A stretch of DNA of 63,904 bases, taken from assembly GCA_964196275.1 (NCBI GenBank), contig CAXMSN010000104.1, positions 1 to 63,904 of the forward strand, in the 5' to 3' direction. This DNA is from UBA5794 sp964196275. Lineage in GTDB: Bacteria; Actinomycetota; Acidimicrobiia; Spongiisociales; UBA5794. Under the pieces are notes generated by a model that made no database searches, was not told the origin of the DNA, and saw nothing but the letters and a program-made list of their open reading frames with translations. The stretch's first letter is position 1. Each line of letters starts with the position of its first letter. Shown one piece after another: positions 43,534 to 53,200 of this stretch. A program made the translations under genes and the position numbers.

Positions 43534-44535
43534 ATGCAGTCACTCATCCATCTCTTCCGCATGTGGATTGCGGTCTCCCTCGCTGTGGCATCACGACTGT
43601 TCCGCAGACTCCTCCTCGGTCCCACCCTGCCGTCCTGGAGTTGGCGGACAGACGTCACCGTCGCAGGAGCCAGAGCGGCGATCGCGTCGGCAGCGACCCA
43701 ACCGGACAACCCTCTGATCACTGAGTTCGGGGCCAGGGTCCGGGCGCCGATCCCCATCAAGATGTGGGGCAAGGTCAGGGTCAACAGGACGAAACTCGGT
43801 GGCCTTCCCGTCGATCGCTACATCCGGCTTGACGATGCAACCGATCGGGCAACGATGCTCTACTTCCACGGCGGGGGCTATGTCTTCGGCAATCCAGGGA
43901 CGCACAGGCAGCACCTCTCGAGACTGGCATATGAGACAGGCACGAACGCGATCGCACCGCAGTACCGATTGGCCCCGGAGCACAAGTACCCCGCCGCCGT
44001 TGAGGACGCTCTGACCGCATACAACGCGATGCTCGCTTCGGGAACACAACCTGAGCGCATCGTCGTGGCAGGCGACTCTGCCGGTGGAGGCCTCGCTCTC
44101 GCATTGCTCCTCACGATCCGCGAACGGGGCCTCCCGATGTCCGGAGGTGCGATGCTGTTCTCCCCCTACACAGACCTCACGCACTCCTCGTACACGATCA
44201 CGACCAACGCCGACACCGACTATCTCCCGGCCGCCGAACTGGCGCAGCCGAACCACTACTACGCGGACGCAGACCAGCTGACGGATCCCATGGTCTCACC
44301 GGTGTTCGCCGACCTCACAGGCCTCCCGCCGATGCTCGTGCTCGCTGGCGGCGCCGAGATGATCCTCGACGACTCTGTGCGGCTTGTAGCCAACGCCAAA
44401 CGAGACGGTGTTGACACCACGCTGGTGGTGGAAGAGGAAATGATGCATGTCTGGCCAGCGTTGGTTCCATGGGAACCGGCAACCGAGAGGGCTCTGGTCG
44501 CGGCGTCTGAGTGGGTCGATACGCTCTACGCCTGA
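43534..44535 (+). CDS. Alpha/beta hydrolase, HSL-type esterase (HGGG/GDSAGG)
   Basis: The 333-aa protein from the ATG at 43534 has an N-terminal hydrophobic segment (MWIAVSLAVASRLFRRLLLG), the oxyanion motif LYFHGGGYVFG, the nucleophile in VVAGDSAGGGLALALLL, the acid in GGAEMILDDSVRL and the histidine in EEEMMHVWPAL. This is the hormone-sensitive-lipase family of carboxylesterases. The longer frame from 43357 adds no domain-like sequence. Substrate is unknown. Confidence 0.9.
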   Translation: MQSLIHLFRMWIAVSLAVASRLFRRLLLGPTLPSWSWRTDVTVAGARAAIASAATQPDNPLITEFGARVRAPIPIKMWGKVRVNRTKLGGLPVDRYIRLDDATDRATMLYFHGGGYVFGNPGTHRQHLSRLAYETGTNAIAPQYRLAPEHKYPAAVEDALTAYNAMLASGTQPERIVVAGDSAGGGLALALLLTIRERGLPMSGGAMLFSPYTDLTHSSYTITTNADTDYLPAAELAQPNHYYADADQLTDPMVSPVFADLTGLPPMLVLAGGAEMILDDSVRLVANAKRDGVDTTLVVEEEMMHVWPALVPWEPATERALVAASEWVDTLYA

Positions 44536-44614
44536 GACAGCCACAGAGACCCCTGGCACCGCAGCATTCGCCTAGTATCGGGTCACCCACAGAGGAGCCG
44601 TTCTGACCAGCGAG

Positions 44615-45853
44615 ATGAACCCCGCAGAGATGACACCTGCCGAGATCGCAGAGGTACAGAGAGCCTGGTACCGCTTCTGGCTCCCGCGGATCACGATCGG
44701 GTCGATTGTGGCCATGGCGGTCGTGTTCGGCGGTCAGTGGGTCTTCACCAGCACCACCGACTTCCTGATGACGATGATCCTCTCATTCTTCATCGCCTTT
44801 GCGATGCTCCCCGCCGTTGACTACCTCTCGGGCCGAGGATGGAAGCGAGGCCTCGCAACGGCAACTGTGATGTTCGTCGGCATGCTCATGGCGATCCTCT
44901 TCGCTTTCGCCATGGCACAGCTCGTCGTCGATCAGATCATCCAGATGATCGGGAAGTCATCGGGCTACGCGCAGCAGCTGATCGACTGGGTCAACTCAAC
45001 CTTCGATCAGAACTATACGATTGACGACGTCGTCGTACAGCTCGGTGGCTACGAAGACATCGCCGTCAAGGCTGGCAAGACGCTGATTTCTGGCATTCTT
45101 GGCTTCACCAGTTCGATCCTTGGTCTCATCTTCAAGGCGCTAACGATCTCCCTGTTCGTGTTCTATATCCTTGCCGACTTCCCGAAGATGCGAGCAGCGT
45201 TGCTTCACAACCTGCGTCCGTCCGCGCAGCTCCATGTCGACACGTTCCTGTCGATCACCGTGCAGAAGGTCGGTGGATACATCTACAGCCGGCTCGTCCT
45301 TGCGGCATTTTCGGCGGCTTACCACTTCGTAGTCTTCAAGATGCTCGGCCTGCCATACGCCTTGGCGATGGCCCTGTGGGTCGGCCTCGTAAGCCAGTTC
45401 GTCCCAAGCGTCGGCACATATCTCGCTGGAGTCGTCCCGTTCTTCATCGCACTGGCCGAAGGGGGGGCATCCACTGCCATCTGGGTCCTTATCGCGGTCA
45501 CGATCTATCAGCAGATCGAGAACTACCTGTTGTCACCGAAGATCACGAAGAACACGATGGACCTGCACCCTGCGATCGCGTTCGGATCAGCGATGATCGG
45601 TGCGGCGCTCCTTGGGGCCATAGGTGCCCTGCTTGCGCTTCCGGTCGCCGCCACTATCACGGCACTCGTCCAGACCTATGCGGATGACTACGAAATCATC
45701 GAGAACGAGCTCATCGAATCGCCGGACGAGTATTCCGCCAGGATGCAGGCGATCAGGGACGCCAAGGATCGCAAGCGGGCAGAGCGCAAGGTGAAGCTCG
45801 GATTCAAGCCGAAGACCGACGACGACGAATCGGACACATCGGACGACGAGTGA
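44615..45853 (+). CDS. AI-2E transporter family (PerM) membrane protein
   Basis: The 412-aa protein has about eight membrane helices and the PF01594 layout, with the mid-region ADFPKMRAALLHNL, SRLVLAAFSAAYHFVVFKMLGLPYALAMALWVGLVSQFVPSVGTYLAGVVPFF (split across the typical helix hairpin), and a charged C-terminal tail (KTDDDESDTSDDE). Members include TqsA/PerM-like permeases. It starts at ATG 44615; a strong GAGGAG lies 17 bases upstream, which would better fit a CTG at 44603. The stop overlaps the selenoprotein start. Confidence 0.9.
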   Translation: MNPAEMTPAEIAEVQRAWYRFWLPRITIGSIVAMAVVFGGQWVFTSTTDFLMTMILSFFIAFAMLPAVDYLSGRGWKRGLATATVMFVGMLMAILFAFAMAQLVVDQIIQMIGKSSGYAQQLIDWVNSTFDQNYTIDDVVVQLGGYEDIAVKAGKTLISGILGFTSSILGLIFKALTISLFVFYILADFPKMRAALLHNLRPSAQLHVDTFLSITVQKVGGYIYSRLVLAAFSAAYHFVVFKMLGLPYALAMALWVGLVSQFVPSVGTYLAGVVPFFIALAEGGASTAIWVLIAVTIYQQIENYLLSPKITKNTMDLHPAIAFGSAMIGAALLGAIGALLALPVAATITALVQTYADDYEIIENELIESPDEYSARMQAIRDAKDRKRAERKVKLGFKPKTDDDESDTSDDE

Positions 45854-46845
45854 GCGATGATGCCGACGCATCGGTAACAGGGGTCGGAGAGACGTTCGAC
45901 GAGTTCCGGCGATCGTTCTCGTACGGCTCTCGGGGAAACCTGAACTTCAAGTTCATGAAGTCGATGTCTGAGGCCGATGCCGCAGCCTTCCTCGCCACCG
46001 TTCTTCAGCAGCTCGGCGACGCGTACGACACCGGAGATGTCTCGCCCATGATCGAGACGGCGATCGAAGCCCAGATCGCTGGGTACGCCCCAAAGCCGGC
46101 CGACATGCCTCCCATGTTCGAGTTCGACAGTGGCCCGTTTGCGCCTGCGAAGACTCAGGTCAGCGAAGCGACGATCGGGCTCCTGACGACGTCAGGGCAT
46201 TTCCTCGAAGACGACGACCCTGAGCCCGAAGGCATGACGCAGGCTGAAGCGGTCGATCGCATCTCTGAGTCGCTCAGGGGGACGCCGACCCTCTCAGAGA
46301 TCCCGCGTACGTCGGATGTTGAATCGATCACTGTGAGGCACGGGGGATACGACATCACCTCTGCCGCGATCGACCCGAACGTCAGTTTCCCGATAGACCG
46401 CATGAACGAACTGGAGCGAGACGGAACGATCGGTGCATTGGCATCGACCTACTTCTCGTTTCCCGGAGCTACCTCCCAGGGTCGGCTCAAGCGCGAACTC
46501 GATGCATGGATCGATCGCATCAAGGCCGAAAATCTCGACTACATGCTGCTGGTTCCCGTCTGACCTGTCTGCCACGTGTCGGTCGGGCACGTAGCACGAG
46601 GCCTCGAAGAGGCCGGGATCGCAACGACGACGATCATGGTCGAGGCTTTCCGCCATCGGGCGGAACAGATGGTGGTCCCGCGTGCGGTGATCACACGCTT
46701 CCCGATGGGAAGGCCTCTCGGGGCGCCGCACGACACCGACCGACATCTCGACGTGATGCGCATGGCGTTCAGCCTCCTCGAGACCGCGACCGAATCAGGA
46801 ACCATCGTCAGCTATCCGCAGGCGTATCGGGTCCAGACCGCCTAG
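45850..46845 (+). CDS. Selenoprotein of the GrdB/PrdB (glycine/betaine/D-proline reductase) family, Sec encoded by in-frame TGA
   Basis: Two stretches usually called as separate frames are one gene. Part 1 (residues 1-237, GTG start overlapping the AI-2E gene) ends YMLLVPV. The codon at 46561-46563 is TGA, and the same frame continues PVCHVSVGHVARGLEEAGIA to a stop at 46843-46845, giving 331 residues with Sec at 238. Cys-type homologues of this family have C-P-x-C-H at this position, so TGA replaces the redox Cys. The region after TGA keeps family-conserved PRAVITRFPMGRPLGAP, which would be unlikely in non-coding sequence. A hairpin of SECIS geometry follows TGA. Enzymatic substrate is unknown; the family reduces small organic substrates via selenol chemistry. 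The Sec machinery (selA-D) is outside the window. Confidence 0.88.
46561..46596 (+). promoter_or_regulatory. UGA codon with putative bacterial SECIS hairpin
   Basis: The TGA at 46561-46563 is followed by arms TGCCACGTG (46570-46578) and CACGTAGCA (46588-46596), nine pairs with one C/A mismatch, closing a nine-base loop TCGGTCGGG. The loop GG is 18-19 bases after TGA, the spacing at which SelB recognises bacterial SECIS. The fold was drawn by eye. Confidence 0.6.
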
Positions 46846-46913
46846 TCGGATCGCGACGATTCCGGTGCAATTCGTAACCGTGGACGGCCTGTTCTCCCTC
46901 TGCGTTCGTGATG

Positions 46914-47081
46914 TCAGGTGCGATTGTGATTCCAGCCTGATGCAGAGATCAGGACGATTCCGATGAACCCAACGCCTGCAGCGGCACCGGACTCAAGAAC
47001 ATCCATCAGCAGGAGGCTGGCGGCGACGAAGACCACAAGTAGCCCCATGCCGAATCGGATTCTGTTCACATCTTCCAACAT
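46914..47081 (-). CDS. Small two-helix membrane protein (55 aa)
   Basis: Starting at the ATG at 47081 (MLEDVNRIRFGMGLLVVFVA) the frame encodes two hydrophobic helices and a short basic end (SGWNHNRT). A longer frame to 47156 would add unlikely sequence. Function is unknown. It is convergent with the selenoprotein gene. Confidence 0.5.
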   Translation of the reverse strand: MLEDVNRIRFGMGLLVVFVAASLLLMDVLESGAAAGVGFIGIVLISASGWNHNRT

Positions 47082-47201
47082 CTGAGATTCCTCCCGCCCG
47101 ATTCCTTCATGTCTTGGATGGAGCATCGCGTCCAGTACACGTCCGTGGCCGCCCATAACGGCAGATACGCGCAGCTGTCGGGGCCCGTATTGCCCGGACG
47201 G

Positions 47202-47570
47202 TCATGCGACTGTCGCAGCCGAGGCGGGCCTGAGGGCGATGTGCGTCCATGCGCCTCCGAGCAAGTCCACCGACGCAAACAGGACAAGTTGCCAAGGCCC
47301 AACGGTGAATGCCAGCGCGATCAGCCCTGCGGCGATGCCCCATCGAACCACGACGCTCATGCGATACAGCCGGGTGAACTCCGCCTGCACGGCCGTCCAG
47401 TAGAAAGCGCCGTAGCCGATCAACAGAAGTCCCAGGATCCTGATCCAGACCTCGTCGGTCTCTTCGATTTGGAAGACAGACAGGATGACGTTGGGAATCA
47501 GTAGAAACCCGGCGCCGACTACCAGCACGTAGCCGGTCCACACCGCCATGGAACGAGTAGCCCAAGACAT
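47202..47570 (-). CDS. Four-helix membrane protein of unknown function
   Basis: The 122-aa protein from the ATG at 47570 (MSWATRSMAVWTGYVLVVGAG) has four membrane helices separated by short loops (QIEETDEVWIR, QAEFTRLYRMSVVVR). It resembles small uncharacterised membrane proteins and I do not recognise a family. It is 120 bases upstream of the small two-helix gene and reads in the same direction. Confidence 0.6.
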   Translation of the reverse strand: MSWATRSMAVWTGYVLVVGAGFLLIPNVILSVFQIEETDEVWIRILGLLLIGYGAFYWTAVQAEFTRLYRMSVVVRWGIAAGLIALAFTVGPWQLVLFASVDLLGGAWTHIALRPASAATVA

Positions 47571-48040
47571 TGCCCACCCCCTATGCGAGTCAGCGATTCG
47601 ACGCACCAATGCGCGCCACAGCGGGGGGTGAGTCACAGACGGAACAGCCACCCATGAAGACGGATGTTCATCACCCTATCCAGCGGCTACGCCTAGCCGC
47701 GCACGACCGCAGCGCACGACCGCAGCGCACCTCTAGCCTTCGAAGCTACACGCACAGCCACCGTCGCAATAGAGCCATAAGTCACTTTCTAGGCTCACAT
47801 GTCGGTGCCTATGCGCTTCGAGATCTCCACGCCGAGATACGCCATCGGCTTTCCCGATTCCCGCGGAGAGAATCGCAAATCAATGCGAGGACACGCTACG
47901 AACTGTCGAATGTGACGACACCGATCCACATCACATCGTCAGCGAGGACCACGCCTCAGCAGGTCTTGGCGTTGCGTGCCCTGTCACCTCCCACAACGAA
48001 CAGGTAGCCGAGCGAGTCTGTGGTCCATGGTCTTCCGCCG
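47571..48040. other. Non-coding gap
   Basis: About 470 bases with no convincing gene. It contains a 13-bp direct repeat, GCACGACCGCAGC, twice in tandem (47701-47726). The plus-strand 145-aa frame crossing the gap has arginine-rich low-quality composition and no domain, and was rejected. Confidence 0.5.
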
Positions 48041-50092
48041 CTATTCCCAGAGCGACCGCAGCACGTCCCCCACCGGGTCTGCACCATCGGCAAGGGATGG
48101 CACGAGGTCGTCGGCAACAGGTACGCCGGTTGCTGATGCAAGGAAGCCGTTCATTGCGGGGTCGAGGAAGCGGCTCGGCAGGGCGTAGGAGTGGGATCCG
48201 CTGGTCGAGTATCGGTGGTGGTAGTACCTCTGGGGAACCGTCACTGCGAGGTGATCCTTTGCCCGTGTAAGCGCGACGTATAAGAGTCGGCGCTCCTCCT
48301 CGAGTCCACCGGGTTCGGACAAAGCCATGTCCGATGGGATGTTTCCGTCGGCGGCATGGATCACCGTGACCGAGCGCCACTCGCCTCCCTTTGCGGAGTG
48401 GATCGTGGACAGGATGAGGTAGTCATCGTCGAGGTGAGGCGTATCCGCGTAGTCTGATGTGCTCTGGGGCGGGTCAAGGGTTATCTCCGTGAGGAATCGG
48501 CTTCGACTGTCGAAGTCCGAAGCGAGGGAAGCGAGGTGACCGATATCTCCAAGCCTCGCCGCGGCATCGTCATATGTTCTCTCGAAGACGACGTCGCAGA
48601 AGGTCTTCAGCCTGTCGATCTGCACGCTCGGAGAAGGCTCCTCACCGCTCGTCCCCCTGCAATCGCGCAGCACATCGCGCAGCAGTCCGAGCACTTCCCG
48701 TGTCTCGTTGGTGACCGGAAGGTCGTATCGCATGAACGCCTCGAGGGAGTCGACACCAGCCGACGCACCGACCTCGTCGATGTGGGCCTTGATCTTGGCC
48801 GCAGTCGCAGGCCCCACCCCCGGCAACAAGAGCAGGAGCCGACTCCACGCAAGGCCGTCTTTCGGATTGTCGAGCACACGAAGCATCGCAAGGAGATCCT
48901 TGACGTGTGCAGCTTCGAGGAACTTCAGGCCCCCGTACTTGACGAACGGAATGTTCCTTCTGGCGAGTTCGATCTCCAGCCCACCTGAATGGTGGCCTGT
49001 TCTGAACAACACCGCTTGATCACGCAAGTCGATGCCTTGCTCACGGAGTTCGAGAACGCGGTCACAGACCCAATCCGCCTGTGCTGCCTCATCGAAGCAC
49101 GTGACAAGATCAGGGATCAGGCCTGCAGGCCTCTCGGTCCACAGTCGTTTCCTGAACGCGATGTCCGATGCCTCGATGACGTCGTTGCTGACATCGAGGA
49201 TCTGCGGGGTGGATCGATAGTTCCGCTCAAGCTTGACGACCTCGACATCTGTGTACTCATCGGGGAATCCGAGGATGTTCTCGACGTTCGCTGATCGGAA
49301 CGAGTAGATCGACTGGGCGTCGTCTCCGACGACGGTGAGGTTGCCGTCCAACCCGCACAACGACTTCAGGATGTGTGCCTGGGAACGGTTGGTGTCCTGA
49401 TACTCATCGACAAGCACATGGTCGAAAAGGCCGCGGACGGTCGACCCGGCCTCCGATTCCATGAGCGCGTGCCAATACAGCAGAAGGTCGTCGTAGTCGA
49501 TGATGTTCTGCTCGCGCTTTGCCTCCGTGTAGCCCTTGAAGAGAACCGCGAGATCATCAGCGTGTTCAGCACACCATGGGAACCGGTCACGAAGAGTCTC
49601 CGAGAGGGGGATCTGCGAACTCACGACACGCGAGTAGACCGACGCGATCGTTTCTTTGCGCGGGAACCGCGTGCGAGACGTTCCGAATCCGTTCTCGGTG
49701 CGGAGGATCCCGAACAGGGACTCTGAATCCGTGCGGTCCATCACCGTGAACCCATCGGAGAGGCCGACGGCATTGCCGTATCTGCGCAGCAACCTGTTCG
49801 CGACGCTGTGGAAGGTGCCTCCCCACACACGCCCGAACGAACGATCCTCGATCATCGAGTCGGCTCGCCGAACCATCTCGGCAGATGCACGGCGTGTGAA
49901 GGTGAGGAGAAGGATGCGGTCGGCGGAGACGCCACGGTCGATCAACATGGCGACCCGGGCCGCAAGCGTCTTTGTCTTTCCGGTTCCTGCACCGGCGATC
50001 ACGAGCATCGGGCCTGTCTCGTGAAGCACGGCTCGGCGCTGCTCCTGGTTTAGTTCTTCAAGGTACGGTGGGGCATCACGGATATCGAACAT
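48041..50092 (-). CDS. UvrD/PcrA/Rep-like superfamily 1 DNA helicase
   Basis: The 683-aa ATPase carries SF1A motifs in order: Q-motif and I (NQEQRRAVLHETG, AGAGTGKTKTLAAR), Ia (LLTFTRRASAEM), II (VLVDEYQDTNRSQ), III (GDDAQSIYSFRSANVENIL), IV (LERNYRSTPQI), V (LSTIHSAKGGEWRSV) and VI (EEERRLLYVALTRAKDHL). It translocates 3'-5' on single-stranded DNA in repair or replication. It is a little shorter than typical PcrA. It lies opposite nothing and its upstream region carries a heptamer array. Confidence 0.95.
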   Translation of the reverse strand: MFDIRDAPPYLEELNQEQRRAVLHETGPMLVIAGAGTGKTKTLAARVAMLIDRGVSADRILLLTFTRRASAEMVRRADSMIEDRSFGRVWGGTFHSVANRLLRRYGNAVGLSDGFTVMDRTDSESLFGILRTENGFGTSRTRFPRKETIASVYSRVVSSQIPLSETLRDRFPWCAEHADDLAVLFKGYTEAKREQNIIDYDDLLLYWHALMESEAGSTVRGLFDHVLVDEYQDTNRSQAHILKSLCGLDGNLTVVGDDAQSIYSFRSANVENILGFPDEYTDVEVVKLERNYRSTPQILDVSNDVIEASDIAFRKRLWTERPAGLIPDLVTCFDEAAQADWVCDRVLELREQGIDLRDQAVLFRTGHHSGGLEIELARRNIPFVKYGGLKFLEAAHVKDLLAMLRVLDNPKDGLAWSRLLLLLPGVGPATAAKIKAHIDEVGASAGVDSLEAFMRYDLPVTNETREVLGLLRDVLRDCRGTSGEEPSPSVQIDRLKTFCDVVFERTYDDAAARLGDIGHLASLASDFDSRSRFLTEITLDPPQSTSDYADTPHLDDDYLILSTIHSAKGGEWRSVTVIHAADGNIPSDMALSEPGGLEEERRLLYVALTRAKDHLAVTVPQRYYHHRYSTSGSHSYALPSRFLDPAMNGFLASATGVPVADDLVPSLADGADPVGDVLRSLWE

Positions 50093-50155
50093 GTGTTCGA
50101 TGCTAGCGGACGGAACCGATCATGCAAAGTTGCTCGGCTTCGCCTCACTCCGAAA

Positions 50156-50193
50156 TACGAACTACGAACTACGGACCACGGACCACGGACCAG
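50156..50193. repeat. Heptamer tandem array (upstream of helicase gene)
   Basis: TACGAAC-TACGAAC-TACGGAC-CACGGAC-CACGGAC-CAG repeats with a period of seven; the units drift between TACGAAC and CACGGAC, sharing the CACGGAC-like unit with the arrays at 12441 and 55770. It precedes a hairpin repeat by 10 bases. Confidence 0.9.
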
Positions 50194-50203
50194 CCTTACC
50201 TCT

Positions 50204-50250
50204 GTTCCCCTTTCAAGGGGAACGGGCGAGCGAAGCGAGCCAAGGGGATG
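50204..50250 (+). repeat. Dispersed hairpin repeat, copy 6
   Basis: GTTCCCC-TTTCAA-GGGGAAC is a perfect seven-base stem; it is followed by GGGCGAGCGAAGCGAGCC and AAGGGGATG. Compared with the GTCCCC-type stems of other copies, both arms have changed together (A/T pair in place of G/C), which supports a selected structure. Confidence 0.9.
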
Positions 50251-50284
50251 TTGCGGGGTCCGTGTTTCGTCGTCGGCTGCGGAG

Positions 50285-53200
50285 CTACTCGGTCAGGTGT
50301 GAGGCGAGTTCCTTGTCGAACCGTTCTCTGATCCCTTTGATCCGATCTGACATCGGGACCTCCTCTTCTTCGAACGCCTCCAACGCCGCGTTCTGGGAGA
50401 GGTAGTCGATGTTGGTCACACCGGACTTCGACTGGAGCATCCTCCACGACTTCCTCCGCTCTACGCAGTACAGCACGAGCTGGCGTGACAGCGACATCGC
50501 CCTGACGTTGCCCTTCGCATCCTCCACCTCGATGTACACACCGAAGTCTGGGACGTAGGAACGATGTGTCGGATCAAGCACGTTCCTCGCAACCACATCT
50601 GCCTGCTTCACGAGCAGCAGTATGTCGTCGAGGAAGATGAGGCCGTCGGTGGTCTTCGTTGGCTTGAGATGGCGCCGGAACCTCGCCTCGGTCGACGCGA
50701 AGTGCGCAACCGTGTACGCAAATGTCCTGTCCGACTGCTTGGACGTAATCTGTGTCCAGTCGCGGTCACGGTTGGCGTTGCCCGACACGTCGAGCGCCTC
50801 CTGGTAAGTCTCCCCAAGCTGAGGGTTGTGGACGAACTGCGGCATTGCCCGCGAGTCCCGCACGAGCCCGGCCTGCACCGTTGCGACATCGTCGGCCACG
50901 CCGTGCTCAGGCTGGCAGGTCGTGAACGACTGAATGAACGAAGTGCCCCGGTAGTCGAGTGCGTCAAGGATCGCCTTGTAGAACTGAGCCGTGTTGGCCA
51001 TCGACACCTGCGCCACGTAGGCGGAGCCGTGACCGGAGATGAACGACTCGGCGACACCCTTCTTCTCGGTCATCTTTCCCTCAGAGGCGACGCCGAACTG
51101 GTTCATGTCGCCGCCACCAGGCATCGGTGTCGAGTCTGAGTTCTGACCGCCTGTATTCGAGTACACCTGCGTATCAAGCATCAGCAGTTTGACATTCGGC
51201 CGGTTCTGCAGGACGACTTTCGATACGTTCTGGTAGCCGATATCTCCCATACCGCCATCACCACCGATGGCCCAAGCCTTCGGTAACTCCCGGATCTCAC
51301 GCGGCGTCATGGCGTTGTCTGTCATGTGCGTCATCTCGAAGAACTCGGCTTCTGAGATTCCAACGCCGAGCATCAGGTAGTCGGCCATCCGCTCCGGGAT
51401 GACCGATCGCTTGGCGTGGTCCATGATGAAGCTCTCACCGAGGAGCCACGTGATCGTTGCACCGTCTTGGAACAACGAGTTCATCCACGGATAGGGATGG
51501 GGGTTGTTCGGTGGCGTGGAGCCGTAGACCGTGTTACACCCGGTGTGGGCACCCATCGCCATGACGGACATCCCCTTCGGGACGGTCCCGTCGAGCGCCT
51601 GAAGGTCTCTGTGGTTGAAGGCGTCCTGGCGCATGGTGACGGTCAGGGCCTCGATGATCTGCTCGTCGCTGATCTCGCCATGGCTTGCGATGCGAACCGC
51701 TGTGTCCTCGATCGTTTCTCCACCGAGTCCGAGGATTGAATGTGCGACGAGCATCCGGAGCCGTTCGTACGACGGCATGTCAAGAGCCTTGATCTCACCA
51801 AGCATCTTCATGCCGTGGTCCTGGAGTTCGAGCGCTTTGTTGTCGAGACGGTCTGCCTTTGCGTGGTACATCGGACGCATGTAGGCCTCTGTCAGCGATG
51901 CAACTGCATGCAGAACTGACTTCTCACCACACCCTGCGCATGCGCCATCGCCGCTGACGAGAGCCTCGTAATTGGACCGCACCATCAGATGGTTCTTCAG
52001 GTGAGCAGCAGCGGATTCCATCGGATCGTCCGGGTCGAATCGGCCGAGGTACTTCTCGGGAGTATCAGGGAGCAGGTCGATGAAGTTCGTACCTGAAACG
52101 TGGTCAGCGTTGAGCTGAGGCGTTTCCTGAGCCATCTCAAGTGCTTCCCAAGGACATTCGAGAACGCACTCGGCACAGCCCTTGCAGAGGTCCGAGACCA
52201 TGATCGCAAAGAGGCCGCCCTCGCCGGGGCTACTCCTCTCAAGAGAGCGGAACAGGTGGGAGGTCTTCGTATATGCGAACGGCACGCGATCGAACAGTTG
52301 CATGAACTCGTCCTTGGCCGTGTCGCTCACACCATCGATCGCGTCGACTTCGGGCTTGAGGACATCGACGAACGGAACCGCTGCCTTCTCTTTGTCCTTG
52401 TCCTTGACGATATCGAGAAGCTTCTTGCGCACAGATGTCTCGAGATCGGGAAGGACGTCGACCATCTTCGCCCGCTCGGCCGGGTCAAGGATGTAGCCGC
52501 GTGCAGCGGTACCGAACACGACGTTGAAGTCCTGCGCGACGTTGGGAAGCGCGGTGTCGGGGCAGGCCGTGATGCAGTCCATGCACCCAGTGCAGTTCTC
52601 TGCGATCCATATCGGTGTCTCTCGCCGCGCAACGTATTTGCTCGCCGTCCGGCCAGATCCCGCTGCCATCATCGAAACCGACGAAAGCGGAGTCGATGGC
52701 TGGTCGTAGCCGAGTCCTGCCTTGAATTCCTTGTTGAACGTGGACACAAGAGTGAGAGGGATGCGAACCTCCTGAACCGCCGGGGCCACCGCAGCAGGGA
52801 TCTCGACGCTGCACGAGTCACATGGCGCAAGGGACGGGAGGCGCATGCTCGAACGGTCGGCTTCGCCAGGATCGCCGTACGGGATCTCCTGGATCTGCTC
52901 GTAGCCAGCGGTCATCACCGTCATGTTCGACTCGACGACGGCATCACCGAAGCGGCCGAACTTCTTGACGTACTGTGCGTGCACGATCTCGCGGTAGCGG
53001 TCGTCTGATACGTCGTACTCCTCGAGGAAACCTGACACCCTGAAGAACGCTCCGAGGAACGCATTGCCCTGCATCCTGAGCTGGAGTTCTGGCCTGTCTG
53101 TCGCTTCCCTAGCGATCCTGAAGCCGGGGAGCGTTACGACCCTTACCTTCTTGTCGATGATCTCTTGCCGGTACTGCGGCGGGATCCTCTGCCACACCGT

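Noticed and set aside
46576..46845. A separate 89-aa gene after the 237-aa gene
   Set aside because: It is the same reading frame as the preceding gene, separated only by one TGA, and its residues complete the GrdB/PrdB domain. Treated as the C-terminal part of a selenoprotein.
46843..46845. A second recoded stop downstream of the first TGA
   Set aside because: The final codon is TAG and the protein reaches its expected C-terminus there, so it is an ordinary stop.
47570..48007. 145-aa plus-strand frame in the gap before the helicase
   Set aside because: Arg/Ser/His-rich composition, no domain, and it starts in the coding end of another gene.
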